Shown here piece by piece: positions 53,879-63,694 of a DNA stretch of 64,000 nucleotides. Both the position numbers and the translations under genes were made by a program. Numbering within the stretch: position 1 is the stretch's first letter; every line of letters starts with the position of its first letter. Below the pieces are notes generated by a model. It saw nothing but the letters and a program-made list of their open reading frames with translations. It had not been told where the DNA came from and searched no databases. The DNA is taken from contig NZ_CP100470.1 of NCBI RefSeq assembly GCF_030323145.1, positions 620,001-684,000 on the forward strand, in the 5' to 3' direction. Origin of the DNA: Mesorhizobium sp. C432A. Its GTDB lineage: Bacteria > Pseudomonadota > Alphaproteobacteria > Rhizobiales > Rhizobiaceae.

Positions 53879-55933
53879 ATGTCCGAGGCAAAACCCAAAT
53901 CGAAACCGGCCGACGGTGTCGGAGCGCGCGATGCCGCGAAGTCGCGTCGGGAAAAGCCGTCACGGCAAACGCGCGGAGATGGACCGCGCGAGGACACGCC
54001 GCGCGAGAAAAAAGCATCGGCCGCCGAAGCCACGTCCGAGCCCGTTGGCGAGGCTGCGCCGCCGCCGGATGCCGTCGAACCCGATCCCAAGCTGACGCCT
54101 GAGCAGGCCGAGCAGGCGCGCAAGAAATATCTGCTGCGGCGTTTCTGGATCAGCGGGCGCGGCTATTGGGGGAGGCATGGCGACAAGCTCGCCTGGCCTT
54201 TGACGATCGGAGTGCTGCTGCTGATCTGCATCAACATCGGTTTCCAGTATGGCATCAATGTCTGGAACCGCTCGATGTTCGATGCCCTCGAGCAGCGCAA
54301 CGCCCGCACAGTCTATCTCCTCAGCGCCGTATTCGTGCCGCTGGTGATCTGCAGCGGCAGCCTTGTCGTCGCGCAGGTCTACCTGCGCATGACGATCCAG
54401 CGCCGCTGGCGTTCCTGGCTGACCACCGGGGTCGTCGCGCGCTGGCTGGCAAACGGCCGCTACTACCAGCTGAACCTCGTGGGCGGCGACCACCAGAACC
54501 CCGAGGCCCGCATGACCGAGGATCTGCGCATCGCCACCGAGTCGCCGGTCGATTTCACCGCCGGCGTCCTCAACGCGTTCCTGTCGGCCTCGACCTTTAT
54601 CGTCGTGCTGTGGACCATCGGCGGCGCGCTCACCCTGCCGATCGGCGGCGAGAGCATCACCATTCCCGGCTTTCTGGTCATCACCGCGATCATCTATGCC
54701 GCCATCACCTCGACCTCGATGGTGGTCATCGGCCGCGATTTCGTCCAGCTCTCCGAGCGGAAGAACCAGGCGGAGGCCGAACTGCGTTACACGCTGACGC
54801 GCGTGCGCGAAAACGGCGAGAGCATCGCCTTGCTGGGAGGCGAGGACGAGGAGCGCAGCGGCATCGACAGAAATTTCGGCCACGTGCTGAGGCAATGGGC
54901 TCTGCTGACCGGACAGCACATGCGCACGGCGGCGGTGTCGCAGGGATCGAGCCTGTTTGCGCCGGTCGTGCCGATCCTTTTGTGCGCGCCAAAATTCCTC
55001 GAAGGCTCGATGACGCTTGGCGAGGTGATGCAGGCGGCGTCTGCCTTTGGCATCGTGCAAGGCGCGTTCGGCTGGCTGGTCGACAACTATCCGCGCCTTG
55101 CCGACTGGAACGCCTCCGCGCGGCGCATTGCCTCGCTGATGATGTCGCTAGACGGGCTCGAGCGCGCCGAGCAGAGCGATGCGCTCGGACGCATCAACCG
55201 AGGCGAAGCCGAAGACGGCGCCATCCTCAGCCTCGACAATCTTTCCGTGACACTCGACGACGGCACCTCCGTGGTCAAGGAAACCGAGGTCGTGATCGAG
55301 CCGGGCGAGCGGGTGCTGGTTTCAGGCGAATCCGGTTCAGGCAAGTCGACGCTGGTGCGGGCCGTCGCGGGCCTGTGGCCATGGGGCGGCGGCAGCGTCA
55401 ATTTCCACACCGACAGGCGCCTGTTCATGCTGCCGCAACGCCCCTACATCCCTTCCGGAACGCTTCGCCGCGCGGTCGCCTATCCCGCGGCGGCGGACAA
55501 GTGGACCATCAAGCAAATCAAGGCTGCCCTCGACAAGGTGGGGCTTGGCTATCTCACCGGCAGGATCAAGGAAGAGGCGCCATGGGACCAGACGCTGTCG
55601 GGCGGCGAAAAGCAACGCCTCGCCTTCGCGCGCCTGCTGCTGCATCGCCCCGATATCGTGGTGCTGGATGAAGCGACTTCGGCGCTCGACGAGAAGAGCC
55701 AGGACACGATGATGTTGACGGTGATCCGCGAACTGCCTGACGTCACCATCATCAGCGTGGCGCATCGTGCGGAGCTCGAAGCCTTCCACAGCCGCAAGAT
55801 CACCCTGGAGCGGCGCGAGGGCGGCGCCAAGCTCGTCAGCGACGTCGACCTCATCCCGCGCAAGCGCAAACGCAGCCTGCTGAACCGCGCTTTGTGGGGT
55901 TCCAGCACTCGGGTGAAAAAGCCGCGCAGGTAA
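53879..55933 (+). CDS. ABC transporter, fused membrane and ATPase domains (YddA/BacA-BclA-like)
   Basis: A 684-residue protein. The first 85 residues are charged and disordered-looking. A transmembrane domain (about 105-390) resembles the SbmA/BacA-related ABC_membrane_2 type: FQYGINVWNRSMFDALEQRN, then LRMTIQRRWRSWLTTGVVARWLA in parts and NPEARMTEDLRIATES. The ATPase has [25 protein letters not shown] and VVLDEATSALDEKS. In Bradyrhizobium the related BclA imports peptides and is needed in nodules; ExsE-like annotation is an alternative. The ATG at 53879 (MSEAKPKSKP) is preferred to a TTG at 53852. It is 58 bases after the oxidoreductase gene and may be independent. Confidence 0.87.
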   Translation: MSEAKPKSKPADGVGARDAAKSRREKPSRQTRGDGPREDTPREKKASAAEATSEPVGEAAPPPDAVEPDPKLTPEQAEQARKKYLLRRFWISGRGYWGRHGDKLAWPLTIGVLLLICINIGFQYGINVWNRSMFDALEQRNARTVYLLSAVFVPLVICSGSLVVAQVYLRMTIQRRWRSWLTTGVVARWLANGRYYQLNLVGGDHQNPEARMTEDLRIATESPVDFTAGVLNAFLSASTFIVVLWTIGGALTLPIGGESITIPGFLVITAIIYAAITSTSMVVIGRDFVQLSERKNQAEAELRYTLTRVRENGESIALLGGEDEERSGIDRNFGHVLRQWALLTGQHMRTAAVSQGSSLFAPVVPILLCAPKFLEGSMTLGEVMQAASAFGIVQGAFGWLVDNYPRLADWNASARRIASLMMSLDGLERAEQSDALGRINRGEAEDGAILSLDNLSVTLDDGTSVVKETEVVIEPGERVLVSGESGSGKSTLVRAVAGLWPWGGGSVNFHTDRRLFMLPQRPYIPSGTLRRAVAYPAAADKWTIKQIKAALDKVGLGYLTGRIKEEAPWDQTLSGGEKQRLAFARLLLHRPDIVVLDEATSALDEKSQDTMMLTVIRELPDVTIISVAHRAELEAFHSRKITLERREGGAKLVSDVDLIPRKRKRSLLNRALWGSSTRVKKPRR

Positions 55934-56005
55934 AAGGCGCCACTGCCGAACCGCGAACAGATGTCCAGGCGAAGCGCTTGGGCAAAGACATTAGCAGGCT
56001 ATGGA

Positions 56006-57517
56006 TTAGCCGTAGAGACCCTTGTAGGTCTCGCGCAGCAGGTTCTTCTGCACCTTGCCCATCGTGTTGCGCGGCAGCTCATCGACGAAGATCACCTGCT
56101 TCGGGTGCTTGTATTTGGCCAGCTGGCCGGCAATGGCGCCAACGATCTCGGCCCCGGTGATCTGCGATGCCGGCGCCCGCACCACGACAGCGGTGACGCC
56201 TTCGCCGAAATCGGGATGGGCAATTCCGATGACGGCACTTTCCAAGACGCCGGCAACGGCGTCGATCTCGCTCTCGATCTCCTTGGGATAGATGTTGTAG
56301 CCGCCGGAGATAATGAGATCCTTGCCGCGGCCGACGATGTGGACGTAGCCGTCCGCGTCGATGATGCCGAGGTCGCCGGTGATGAAGAAGCCGTCCTTGC
56401 GAAACTCCGCCTTGGTTTTTTCCGGCATGCGCCAATAGCCGGAAAAGACATTCGGACCTTTGACCTCGATCATGCCGACTTCACCCTGGCCAAGCGCATC
56501 GCCACTGTCAGGGTCGGCGATGCGCAGCGAAACGCCGGGCAGCGGGAAGCCGACCGTGCCGGCCCGACGCTCGCCCTCATAGGGGTTCGACGTGTTCATG
56601 TTGGTCTCGGTCATGCCGTAGCGCTCGAGAATGGCGTGGCCGGTGCGCTCGCGCCAGGCCTTGTGCGTTTCGGCGAGCAGCGGCGCCGAGCCGGAAACGA
56701 ACAGGCGGATGTTCTTCGCCGCCTGGGCATCCAGCCCGTCCTGCTGCAGGAGCCTGGTATAGAAGGTCGGCACCCCCATCAGCACTGTCGCGCGGGGCAA
56801 GAGCGAGACGATGCGGCCGGCGTCGAATTTCTGCTCGAACAGCATCGAGGCGCCGGCCATCAGGGTGACGTTGGTGGCGACGAACAGGCCGTGCGTGTGG
56901 AAGATCGGCAGGGCATGGATCAGCACGTCATCCCCGGTGAAACGCCATTGCTCGACCAGCACGCGCGCATTGGAGGCCAGGTTTTCGTGGCTGAGCATGG
57001 CGCCCTTGGAGCGTCCGGTGGTGCCCGATGTGTAAAGGATTGCGGCCAGATCGTCCGGTCCGCGCGCCACATCGTCGAAATCCGCGGGCTGCTGCGCGGC
57101 ACAGTCGGTGAGCGATCCCCGGCCATTGCTGTCGAGCGTGACGGTAACCGCCCCCGACGCCTGCGCCAGCGGCGCGATAGCGCCGGCGCGCGCCGCGTCG
57201 CAGACGACCAGCCGCGGCTCGGCATCGCCGAAGAAATAACCGAGCTCGGCCAGCGTGTAGGCGGTGTTGAGCGGCAAGAAGACCGCGCCGGCGCGCAGGC
57301 AGGCGAGGGAAAGGAAGATGCATTCGGGGCTTTTTTCGACCTGCATGGCAACGCGGTCGCCCGGCTCGACGCCGAAATGCTTCAGCGCATGTGCCAGACG
57401 TGCCGATTGCGCCAGCATGTCGCCATAAGGGATTGAGCGCCCGTCATCCGTTTCCATCAGGGCGCGCCCGGGGGCTGACATCCGGTTGCGAAAAGCGTCG
57501 AACAGGTGATTGCTCAT
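56006..57517 (-). CDS. matB: Malonyl-CoA synthetase
   Basis: A 503-residue adenylate-forming ligase making malonyl-CoA from malonate, CoA and ATP. It starts MSNHLFDAFRNRM, as MatB proteins do. Core motifs are LYTSGTTGRSKGAMLSHENL, ILERYGMTETNMNTSNPYEG, GDLGIIDADGYVHIVGRGKD and PRNTMGKVQKNLLRE with the catalytic Lys. The motif RYGMTETNMNTSNPY is characteristic of malonyl-specific enzymes. matA and matC are not adjacent; the upstream neighbour is a GntR/FCD regulator. Malonate use is common in symbiotic rhizobia. Confidence 0.93.
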   Translation of the reverse strand: MSNHLFDAFRNRMSAPGRALMETDDGRSIPYGDMLAQSARLAHALKHFGVEPGDRVAMQVEKSPECIFLSLACLRAGAVFLPLNTAYTLAELGYFFGDAEPRLVVCDAARAGAIAPLAQASGAVTVTLDSNGRGSLTDCAAQQPADFDDVARGPDDLAAILYTSGTTGRSKGAMLSHENLASNARVLVEQWRFTGDDVLIHALPIFHTHGLFVATNVTLMAGASMLFEQKFDAGRIVSLLPRATVLMGVPTFYTRLLQQDGLDAQAAKNIRLFVSGSAPLLAETHKAWRERTGHAILERYGMTETNMNTSNPYEGERRAGTVGFPLPGVSLRIADPDSGDALGQGEVGMIEVKGPNVFSGYWRMPEKTKAEFRKDGFFITGDLGIIDADGYVHIVGRGKDLIISGGYNIYPKEIESEIDAVAGVLESAVIGIAHPDFGEGVTAVVVRAPASQITGAEIVGAIAGQLAKYKHPKQVIFVDELPRNTMGKVQKNLLRETYKGLYG

Positions 57518-57598
57518 GCGTCATCCCTAGCGCATGGCCTTGAAAAAAAACAACCGCTTTTCGGAAACCGCAGCAGCAGGATCGCAGCCGGAGTCCTG

Positions 57599-58315
57599 TT
57601 ATCTGCGGCCGCGCAATGCCTTGGCAGCGCTTGTTCGTGGATCGCCGCTTTCGTTGAAGCGCTCCATGCACATGGCTGCCGTCAGACGGTAGTGGTTGAG
57701 CAGGGCTTCAACGGCGCCGTCGGCATCGCCATCCACCGTGCGCTCTGCAATAAGCCGATGTTCACCGACTTCGTCGCGCTCGCTGCCGTCCTGGGAGATC
57801 AGCCGGTAGCGGGAGGCCTGATCCGAAAGCTGGTCGCAAAAGCCGGTCAGCCAACGCGATCGGCAGCCTGCGATCAGTGCCCGATGGAAGGCGCGGTGCA
57901 GCTTTTCCCATTCCGGATTGTTCGAGGACGGGTCCTCCGGCAAGCGGCGCGGGGCACGCGCCAGGCGATGCAAGGCCAGCACGAGCTGCTCTTCCCATTC
58001 GCCGGTGCGGTTGGTAATGGATTCACGCAGCGCCCGCTCTTCCAGCCAGCAGCGGGTGCGCGTCAATTCCTCGAGTTCCGGGGCACTGACCGGCATGATG
58101 AAGAAACCGCGCTGGTCGTGGCGGCCGAGCAGGCCTTCCGAAGCAAGTCGGTTGAGAGCCTCGCGAACCGGCGAGGCGCCGGCGCCGTAACGGGAAACCA
58201 CCCATTCGACACGAAGCTTGCTTTCACTTTCAAACACGCCGCGCAGGAGATCGTCGCGAAGCTGTTGATAGACCGTACTAGCGAGTGTGCTCTTGGGTCC
58301 CGCGCCTTCGCTCAT
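57599..58315 (-). CDS. GntR/FCD-family transcriptional regulator
   Basis: A 238-residue regulator. The N-terminal GntR helix-turn-helix (about residues 10-75) reads STVYQQLRDDLLRGVFESES, then RYGAGASPVREALNRLASEG. The C-terminal all-helical FCD effector domain includes LEELTRTRCWLEERALRESI and LHRAFHRALIAGCRSRWL with metal-ligand His candidates. The ATG at 58315 (MSEGAGPKST) gives a normal length; the open frame extends upstream without domain sequence. It lies 81 bases upstream of matB on the same strand and probably controls it. Other GntR/FCD proteins bind carboxylic acids. Confidence 0.86.
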   Translation of the reverse strand: MSEGAGPKSTLASTVYQQLRDDLLRGVFESESKLRVEWVVSRYGAGASPVREALNRLASEGLLGRHDQRGFFIMPVSAPELEELTRTRCWLEERALRESITNRTGEWEEQLVLALHRLARAPRRLPEDPSSNNPEWEKLHRAFHRALIAGCRSRWLTGFCDQLSDQASRYRLISQDGSERDEVGEHRLIAERTVDGDADGAVEALLNHYRLTAAMCMERFNESGDPRTSAAKALRGRR

Positions 58316-58829
58316 ATCGGCAGATCCGTAGGTCAATATGACTCCTGTAGCTCTCCCATGCTCCGCTAGCCCGTTCGCGAAGCAAACGATTTCCCCTGTA
58401 AATTTACTGTAACTCCTAAGGCATCCGCCCCTCAAGCGAAAGATCACGATATTCGACTTAAAGAGGAAGGTTGACCGCATCTTATCCGCCGGAAGTAACT
58501 AAAATCGTGAAAAACTTGTTCTTCTGAAGAAAGTTTGTCTGCCAGCATGGCAGGAGCCCTCGAGAAACAGCTTCGAGATCCCGAATACGGCTAATTTTTT
58601 CTTAACGCGCGTCATGCCGCCGGATTGACCTCTCCCAGCATGCAGATCCCTTCGGCAGTTATCCACTAGATTTATGGGCCAAAACTAGCGCCGGATGCCG
58701 CGATCCTGTCGGTTGCCGCGATGCCCTTGCGGCTGCCACCCGTTGACGGCTTTTGGGAGATCGAAGGATCAGGCAGGGAGATCAGGCCGAGGAGAACCGA
58801 CCAGCCGGGAACTTGCCCTGGAACTGATG
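58316..58829. other. Intergenic region between GntR regulator and rpe
   Basis: These 514 bases have no supported gene. They contain the palindrome at 58398-58407 near the GntR gene and an AT-richer part (58480-58680). Nothing else was recognised. Confidence 0.5.
58398..58407. promoter_or_regulatory. Palindrome GTAAATTTAC, possible autoregulatory site
   Basis: GTAAATTTAC is a perfect 10-base palindrome within TGTAAATTTACTGTAA, about 83-92 bases upstream of the GntR/FCD start codon. Position suits an operator or promoter element. Function is a guess. Confidence 0.3.
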
Positions 58830-59507
58830 TCAGCCGGCAGCCCGGTCGGCCGCGGTTCGGATGGCTTCTATATTGGCCCGGTAGGCTTCGACGCTGCCGC
58901 CCTTGAAGATGGCGGCGCCTGCCACCAGCACATCGGCGCCGGCTGATGTGACCAGGGGGGCGGTTTCCGGCGACACGCCGCCGTCGATCTCGATGCGAAT
59001 CGGCCGGTTGCCGATCAGCGCTTTCACCCGCTTGACCTTGTCGACCATGGCCGGGATGAAGGCCTGGCCGCCAAAGCCCGGATTGACGGTCATGATCAGG
59101 ATCAGGTCGAGCCGGTCGAGCACATATTCGATCGCACTTTCCGGCGTCGCCGGATTGAGCGATACGCCGGCCTTCTTGCCGAGACCCTTGATGGTCTGAA
59201 GCGAGCGGTCGAGATGCGGTCCGGCCTCGGCATGCACGGTCATGCCGTCGCAGCCGGCATCGGCAAAGGCGGCCAGATAAGGATCGGCCGGCGCAATCAT
59301 CAAATGGCAGTCGAAGAAGGCCTTGGTGCGGTTGCGGATGGCCTTGATCACCGGCGGGCCGAAGGTGATGTTGGGCACGAAATGCCCGTCCATCACGTCG
59401 AGATGGATCCAGTCGGCGCCGGCCGCCGCCACCGCCTCGACCTCGTCGCCGAGCTTCGAGAAATCCGACGCCAGCACCGATGGCGCGATCAGGGTCTTCC
59501 TGCTCAT
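58830..59507 (-). CDS. rpe: Ribulose-phosphate 3-epimerase
   Basis: A 225-residue TIM-barrel enzyme interconverting ribulose-5-P and xylulose-5-P in the pentose phosphate pathway. The family sequence is textbook: [62 protein letters not shown] and [15 protein letters not shown]. The ATG at 59507 (MSRKTLIAP) has AAGGGG eight bases upstream. A longer open frame reaches into a RIME repeat and is not coding. It appears monocistronic here, with 514 empty bases downstream. Confidence 0.96.
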   Translation of the reverse strand: MSRKTLIAPSVLASDFSKLGDEVEAVAAAGADWIHLDVMDGHFVPNITFGPPVIKAIRNRTKAFFDCHLMIAPADPYLAAFADAGCDGMTVHAEAGPHLDRSLQTIKGLGKKAGVSLNPATPESAIEYVLDRLDLILIMTVNPGFGGQAFIPAMVDKVKRVKALIGNRPIRIEIDGGVSPETAPLVTSAGADVLVAGAAIFKGGSVEAYRANIEAIRTAADRAAG

Positions 59508-59558
59508 GATGCGGCCCCTTTGGGCGCCCTGTTTGCGGGCGCGGCCTTGACGACTGCT

Positions 59559-59662
59559 AGAGCAATTCCAGGAAAAGTGGGAACGGCTTTCCGTCCGGAA
59601 TTGCGTCAAAACAAAGAGATAGAGCGGTTCGGCGTTTCCACGAAACGATGAACTGCTCTAGA
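59559..59662. repeat. Composite RIME-type repeat
   Basis: The first part (59559-59612) starts AGAGCAATTCCAGGAAAAG and matches the reverse complement of the repeat at 16566-16613. The second part (59620-59662) is a further imperfect dyad, TAGAGCGGTTC with GAACTGCTCTA. This two-module structure is typical of rhizobial RIME mosaics. Confidence 0.75.
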
Positions 59663-59755
59663 CCATGATCCCGAAAAGGGAAAGTCGGTATTTGCTGCGG
59701 CCGGCAGCGGGTTCGGCGAATACCTGGCCGCCCGATCGCCGCAGCGCGCCCAAGG

Positions 59756-59786
59756 AAAAACCCCGCCGGATCGCTCCGGCGGGGTT
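59756..59786 (-). terminator. Rho-independent terminator of the DUF11 gene
   Basis: AACCCCGCCGGA (59759-59770) and TCCGGCGGGGTT (59775-59786) form a perfect 12-base stem with a 4-base loop. On the minus strand it is followed by a run of T. It lies 26 bases after the stop of the large repeat protein gene. Confidence 0.85.
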
Positions 59787-59811
59787 CTGAATTTTGACTC
59801 GTATCCAGATC

Positions 59812-62800
59812 CTATGGCTTGAAGTTGGCCGCCGGATCCCTTTGCGGCTGTACCTGCGTCTGCGGCGTGCGCTTCGGTATGAACTGCTGAAGGACACCTG
59901 GATTGAGCAACAGGGTCGGATCGAGCGACGGCTGCTGCCGGATCGCCCTGCAGTTCGGGAACCGACCAACCGTGCCTTCGGGGCAGCGCCGCTTGATGAT
60001 CGGCACGCACTGGCCGCCGACCATCTGCGAGCCCGGGGCGCAGTCTCCCACCTGCGGCCTCGGCTTGCGGCACGCGCCGTCGATCGCCTGGGTGCCGCGC
60101 GGGCAAACACACCCGCCGCGCTTGTTGTGCACCTGGCCGCGTATGTCGCACTGTTCCAGCACAGGCTTCTTCTGCCGGCAGGCATTGCCTTGCACCTCGG
60201 TACCCCGCGGGCAGACACAATTGCCATTGGCGTCGTGGACCTGGCCGCGGATCGAGCACTGCTCGGGCTTCGGCCGGATCGGCCGGCAGACCTTGCCCCT
60301 GACTTCTGTGCCGTCCGGGCAGACGCAATCGCCATTGGCGTTGTGGATCTGACCACGGACCGAGCACTGTTCAGGCTTTGGCCGGATCGGCCGGCAGGCT
60401 CCATTGCGCACCTCTGTCCCACGCGGGCAGACACAATCGCCATCGGCGTCATGAACCTGGCCGCGTATGCTACACTGCTCGGGCTTCTGCTTGTCGCGCA
60501 CGCAGGCATTTGCCTGTCGGTCGAGATGCGTACCCTCCGGGCAGTAGCAGCCATTGCCGTCCGACGTCGGGACCGAACCGGGGATGGTGCAGCCAGGCTT
60601 GTCCGTCTTGACGCAAGCGCCGTTCTCAAGTTCGGTTCCGCGTGGGCAGACACAGCGTCCATCCTCGGTGCGGATCTGGCCCTTGAGCAGCACGCAGGGC
60701 CTCGGATCCTTCGGCTGGATGATGACGCCGCCGTCGGGCGAGCACTGGCCGTTGCGGAACGTCGTGCCTTCCGGACACACGCACCGGCCGGCATCGTTCA
60801 TGACGAAGCCTGGCGAACATTCCTTCTTCACCTCGCGCTTGATGGTGAAGGGATGGCAGGCATAGGCCTTGCCGCGATCGCCCTGGACGTTGGTCAGGTC
60901 GCCGGGCAGTACGTCGCCGCCGCCTTGCACCCTGGTGTCGGGAGACAAGACGCCGACGCAGTTCTGGCCGCTGACGTTGCCCTGCAGATTGGCCAGGGGA
61001 GCATCCGGGAGGACCACGGTGACCTTGTGCACATGGCTTTCCCCGGCGCCGAGCGTCAGGTTGGCAATGCAGGTCAACGGCAAGGTCGTCGGTTCGGGCG
61101 AGCAGCCAAAGGGCGGTTCGATCGAGGTGATCGCGACGCCTTGCAGCCGCCCCAGCCCGTCCACCCCGATCGCATCGCCGATGCGGACCGGACCGGAGAA
61201 GGCGGTCTGGCCATCATTGGTGATGGTGATCTCGAACGAGCAGGGTTGCCCCGGCTGGCACTCGGCATCGCCGGTCTTCTTGACGCTGACGGTGGATGTG
61301 CCGCCGCCCTTGGCGCAGGCCTGGCCGATCGGGTAGACGACGTCGTCTCCAGGGGCCGGGCCGTATGAGCCGCGTGCGCAGTTCTCGAACGCGCCATTGG
61401 CCAAGACCGTCACGTCGAAGTGCCTGGAGGTTCCGGGCGTCATCGCGGCGCCGGGTATCTGGCATGACAGCGCATTGGCCGGAACCGCTCCGCAGGCCCA
61501 TTCCGCACCGTCGGGTGTGACGGTCTGGATCTGGACCGGCGCGCCACCCGATATCAGCGTGGCAGCATCGTTGACCCGCACCGGACCGGTGGGGGCAGAG
61601 GTGCCAAGGCTGATGACGGTGATGCGGCAGGAAACCACCGCCGCACCGGCGAGCGAGCCATTGCAGACCTTGGTGATGCGTAGGGTCGGCTTGCCGCCAT
61701 TGGGATGACGGAAGCGTTCTTTGGCGCAGGCCTTGTTGTTGGTGAGGTCGACCTCACCGGAGACGGGCTTCAGCGCCGCGCAGTTCTCGACCGAATCCGA
61801 CTGGTAGCCGGCCGGCATGACCGCCTTGACGACGATCGGCGTCGATGCGCCCGGCATCAACACGATGCCGGCATTGTCGCAGCGGAACTGGCCGGGACCG
61901 TTCGGTCCGCATGTCCAGGGCGGAGACGGGCCGAAGGTCGAAGAGGCCGGCGCGCCGCCCGGGTAATTGTCGATAACCGTCAGCGGCCCATTATAGGGGA
62001 CGCTGCCATTGTTGATGATGTCGATCACGAAGTAGCAGATGCCGTCGGGCGTGCAGACCGGGATGCGGGCACGCTTCTTCAGGATCAGGTCGACCTTCTT
62101 GTCGACCGGGGGCCGGCAATCGCGGTCGCGGTCGCCACGCCGGCAGATCGGGATCGAGGCACAGCCGCGATCGTTCTGCTGGCTGCCGAACAGCGGCTTG
62201 CCGCTGGCGCCGTAATTATAGGTGGCGCAGTTGCGCAGCGCGCTGCCTTGCCAACCACCCGCCGGCTTGAAGCCGAGCTTGAGGTTGATGGAGGCCCCCG
62301 GATTGAGCGTGGTCACCGGATAGGTGCACGTCATCGGGGTCACGCCGGGCATGCATACCCAGGGCGGATTGGGCCCTGAATCCAGAGTCGAGCCGGCCGG
62401 CAGCGTCACCTCGTCGAGCACGATCTTGCCGTGATACGGCCCGTCGCCGACATTGGTGACCTTGATGGTGAAGTCGCAGCCGCCGCCCATCGTGCAACGC
62501 GTCACGTCGGCGCGTTTCTCGACCTTGAGGTCCGGTTCCTTGTCCTTGGGCGGACATCTCAAGTCACGCGGGATGACGATGTCGATGGTCTGCGTGCAGC
62601 ATAGTCCCCAGCCCTCCTTCGGGCCGGCATAGGTCTCGATGCCGGTGACGATGAGGTGGATGACGTCGCCGGGCGACGCACCGACGATCTTCCAGTTCAG
62701 CACACCGCCGCCCGCCGGCACCAATTGCGTGTCGGGGATGATGGTGATGCCTGGGGTCGTCGTCGATACCTGCACCCATTTGCCGCCCATCTCCGGGCCG

Positions 62801-63684
62801 ACAGGCATGTGGTAGATGAACGCGCCGCCGCCTTGCACGCAATCGACCGTGCCGCGCTCCACCTTGAAACATTCCCGGTCGGGAGGCGGAGGCCGCTTGT
62901 CACAGTTGGTGAGGTCGATCTTGATCGAGGTCTTGGCCCCGGTCTTGTAGTCTCCATCGTCGGGCTTGCCCGGATCCTGCGACGGGATGATGGCCCCCGT
63001 GCCGACGCCCGGCGTCACCTTGATCATGCCCTGGTTGTCGACGATGGTCGGCGAAGGAAACGCCGCATGGTCGATCTTGGCGGTGATCTTGAAATTGATG
63101 ACGCGTTCATTGCCAGCCCCAGCGCCGTCGAGATCGGTGGCGGAAATCCGGAAATCGGAAACCGTTGCCGTATCGTTCGGATTAGCCGAGGTGCTGATTG
63201 TCGCACCCGGCAGCGGTCCGCCGGACGCACCCGTGCCGTCGCCGGACACGTTGACGTTGACGATCGCAAGACCGTGCGGAAGCTGATCCTTGAAGTCGAG
63301 TTGGAGTTTCTTCAGCCTGGCCGAAAAGCTTGGGTCGGCAAAGCCTTGCGGGTCGCCGCGCAGGCCAAAGCTCAGAGAGTAGACGACGTAGTCGCAGCTC
63401 CTCTGTGTGCCTGTTTTGGTGAAGAACGGCACGATCCGTTCCGGCCTCGGATTGACGATTTTTGAATTGTCCAGGTCGAGCCGCAGTTCCGGAGTGATCG
63501 GGACTGCATCTTCGGCGTGGCTTGCGACAGGGGTGAACACGGCGACCGCGATACCGGCCGCCATCAGCCAGCGCGCGCCGCGCCTGGCATATGACAGGGG
63601 TTTCATGATGGTCTCCATGACGGTTGGCTGCTTGCCGGTGGATTGACTGCTCTTCGCGGTCGGGGAAAGTGCGAGATTTTTCAT
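59812..63684 (-). CDS. Large exported DUF11-domain protein with C-terminal Cys-rich repeats
   Basis: A 1290-residue predicted surface or secreted protein. After a signal region (RRGARWLMAAGIAVAVFTPV) comes an unclassified domain (residues 55-330), then a CC-containing module (LCCTQTIDIVIPRDLRC). Four DUF11-like beta-sandwiches start near 385 (DLKVEKRADVTRC), 530 (DLILKKRARIPVC), 665 (TLRITKVCNGSL) and 798 (TVSVKKTGDAECQ). Residues about 950-1240 are seven Cys-rich repeats. The end is Pro/Gln-rich. ATG 63684 has GAGGAGG upstream; ATG 63606 (MKPLSYARRG) would give a shorter leader. DUF11 proteins are often adhesin-like; the exact role is unknown. A strong terminator follows. Confidence 0.82.
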   Translation of the reverse strand: MKNLALSPTAKSSQSTGKQPTVMETIMKPLSYARRGARWLMAAGIAVAVFTPVASHAEDAVPITPELRLDLDNSKIVNPRPERIVPFFTKTGTQRSCDYVVYSLSFGLRGDPQGFADPSFSARLKKLQLDFKDQLPHGLAIVNVNVSGDGTGASGGPLPGATISTSANPNDTATVSDFRISATDLDGAGAGNERVINFKITAKIDHAAFPSPTIVDNQGMIKVTPGVGTGAIIPSQDPGKPDDGDYKTGAKTSIKIDLTNCDKRPPPPDRECFKVERGTVDCVQGGGAFIYHMPVGPEMGGKWVQVSTTTPGITIIPDTQLVPAGGGVLNWKIVGASPGDVIHLIVTGIETYAGPKEGWGLCCTQTIDIVIPRDLRCPPKDKEPDLKVEKRADVTRCTMGGGCDFTIKVTNVGDGPYHGKIVLDEVTLPAGSTLDSGPNPPWVCMPGVTPMTCTYPVTTLNPGASINLKLGFKPAGGWQGSALRNCATYNYGASGKPLFGSQQNDRGCASIPICRRGDRDRDCRPPVDKKVDLILKKRARIPVCTPDGICYFVIDIINNGSVPYNGPLTVIDNYPGGAPASSTFGPSPPWTCGPNGPGQFRCDNAGIVLMPGASTPIVVKAVMPAGYQSDSVENCAALKPVSGEVDLTNNKACAKERFRHPNGGKPTLRITKVCNGSLAGAAVVSCRITVISLGTSAPTGPVRVNDAATLISGGAPVQIQTVTPDGAEWACGAVPANALSCQIPGAAMTPGTSRHFDVTVLANGAFENCARGSYGPAPGDDVVYPIGQACAKGGGTSTVSVKKTGDAECQPGQPCSFEITITNDGQTAFSGPVRIGDAIGVDGLGRLQGVAITSIEPPFGCSPEPTTLPLTCIANLTLGAGESHVHKVTVVLPDAPLANLQGNVSGQNCVGVLSPDTRVQGGGDVLPGDLTNVQGDRGKAYACHPFTIKREVKKECSPGFVMNDAGRCVCPEGTTFRNGQCSPDGGVIIQPKDPRPCVLLKGQIRTEDGRCVCPRGTELENGACVKTDKPGCTIPGSVPTSDGNGCYCPEGTHLDRQANACVRDKQKPEQCSIRGQVHDADGDCVCPRGTEVRNGACRPIRPKPEQCSVRGQIHNANGDCVCPDGTEVRGKVCRPIRPKPEQCSIRGQVHDANGNCVCPRGTEVQGNACRQKKPVLEQCDIRGQVHNKRGGCVCPRGTQAIDGACRKPRPQVGDCAPGSQMVGGQCVPIIKRRCPEGTVGRFPNCRAIRQQPSLDPTLLLNPGVLQQFIPKRTPQTQVQPQRDPAANFKP
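59945..60835 (-). repeat. Seven tandem Cys-rich coding repeats
   Basis: Within the DUF11 gene, units of roughly 33-38 codons follow the pattern C-x(3-4)-G-x(6-7)-G-x-C-x-C-P-x-G-T-x(5-6)-C. The three central copies (about 60190-60480) share CVCPRGTEV or close variants and PIRPKPEQC linkers and are nearly identical in DNA as well, suggesting recent duplication. A degenerate eighth unit ends the array. Each unit has four Cys, so disulfide-bonded knots are likely. Confidence 0.8.
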
Positions 63685-63694
63685 CTTCCCCTCC

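Larger units (their letters stand above)
59508..59811. other. Intergenic region with RIME repeat and terminator
   Basis: These 304 bases separate rpe from the large DUF11 gene. They hold a composite RIME-type repeat (59559-59662) and the DUF11 gene's terminator (59756-59786). No gene is supported. Confidence 0.7.
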
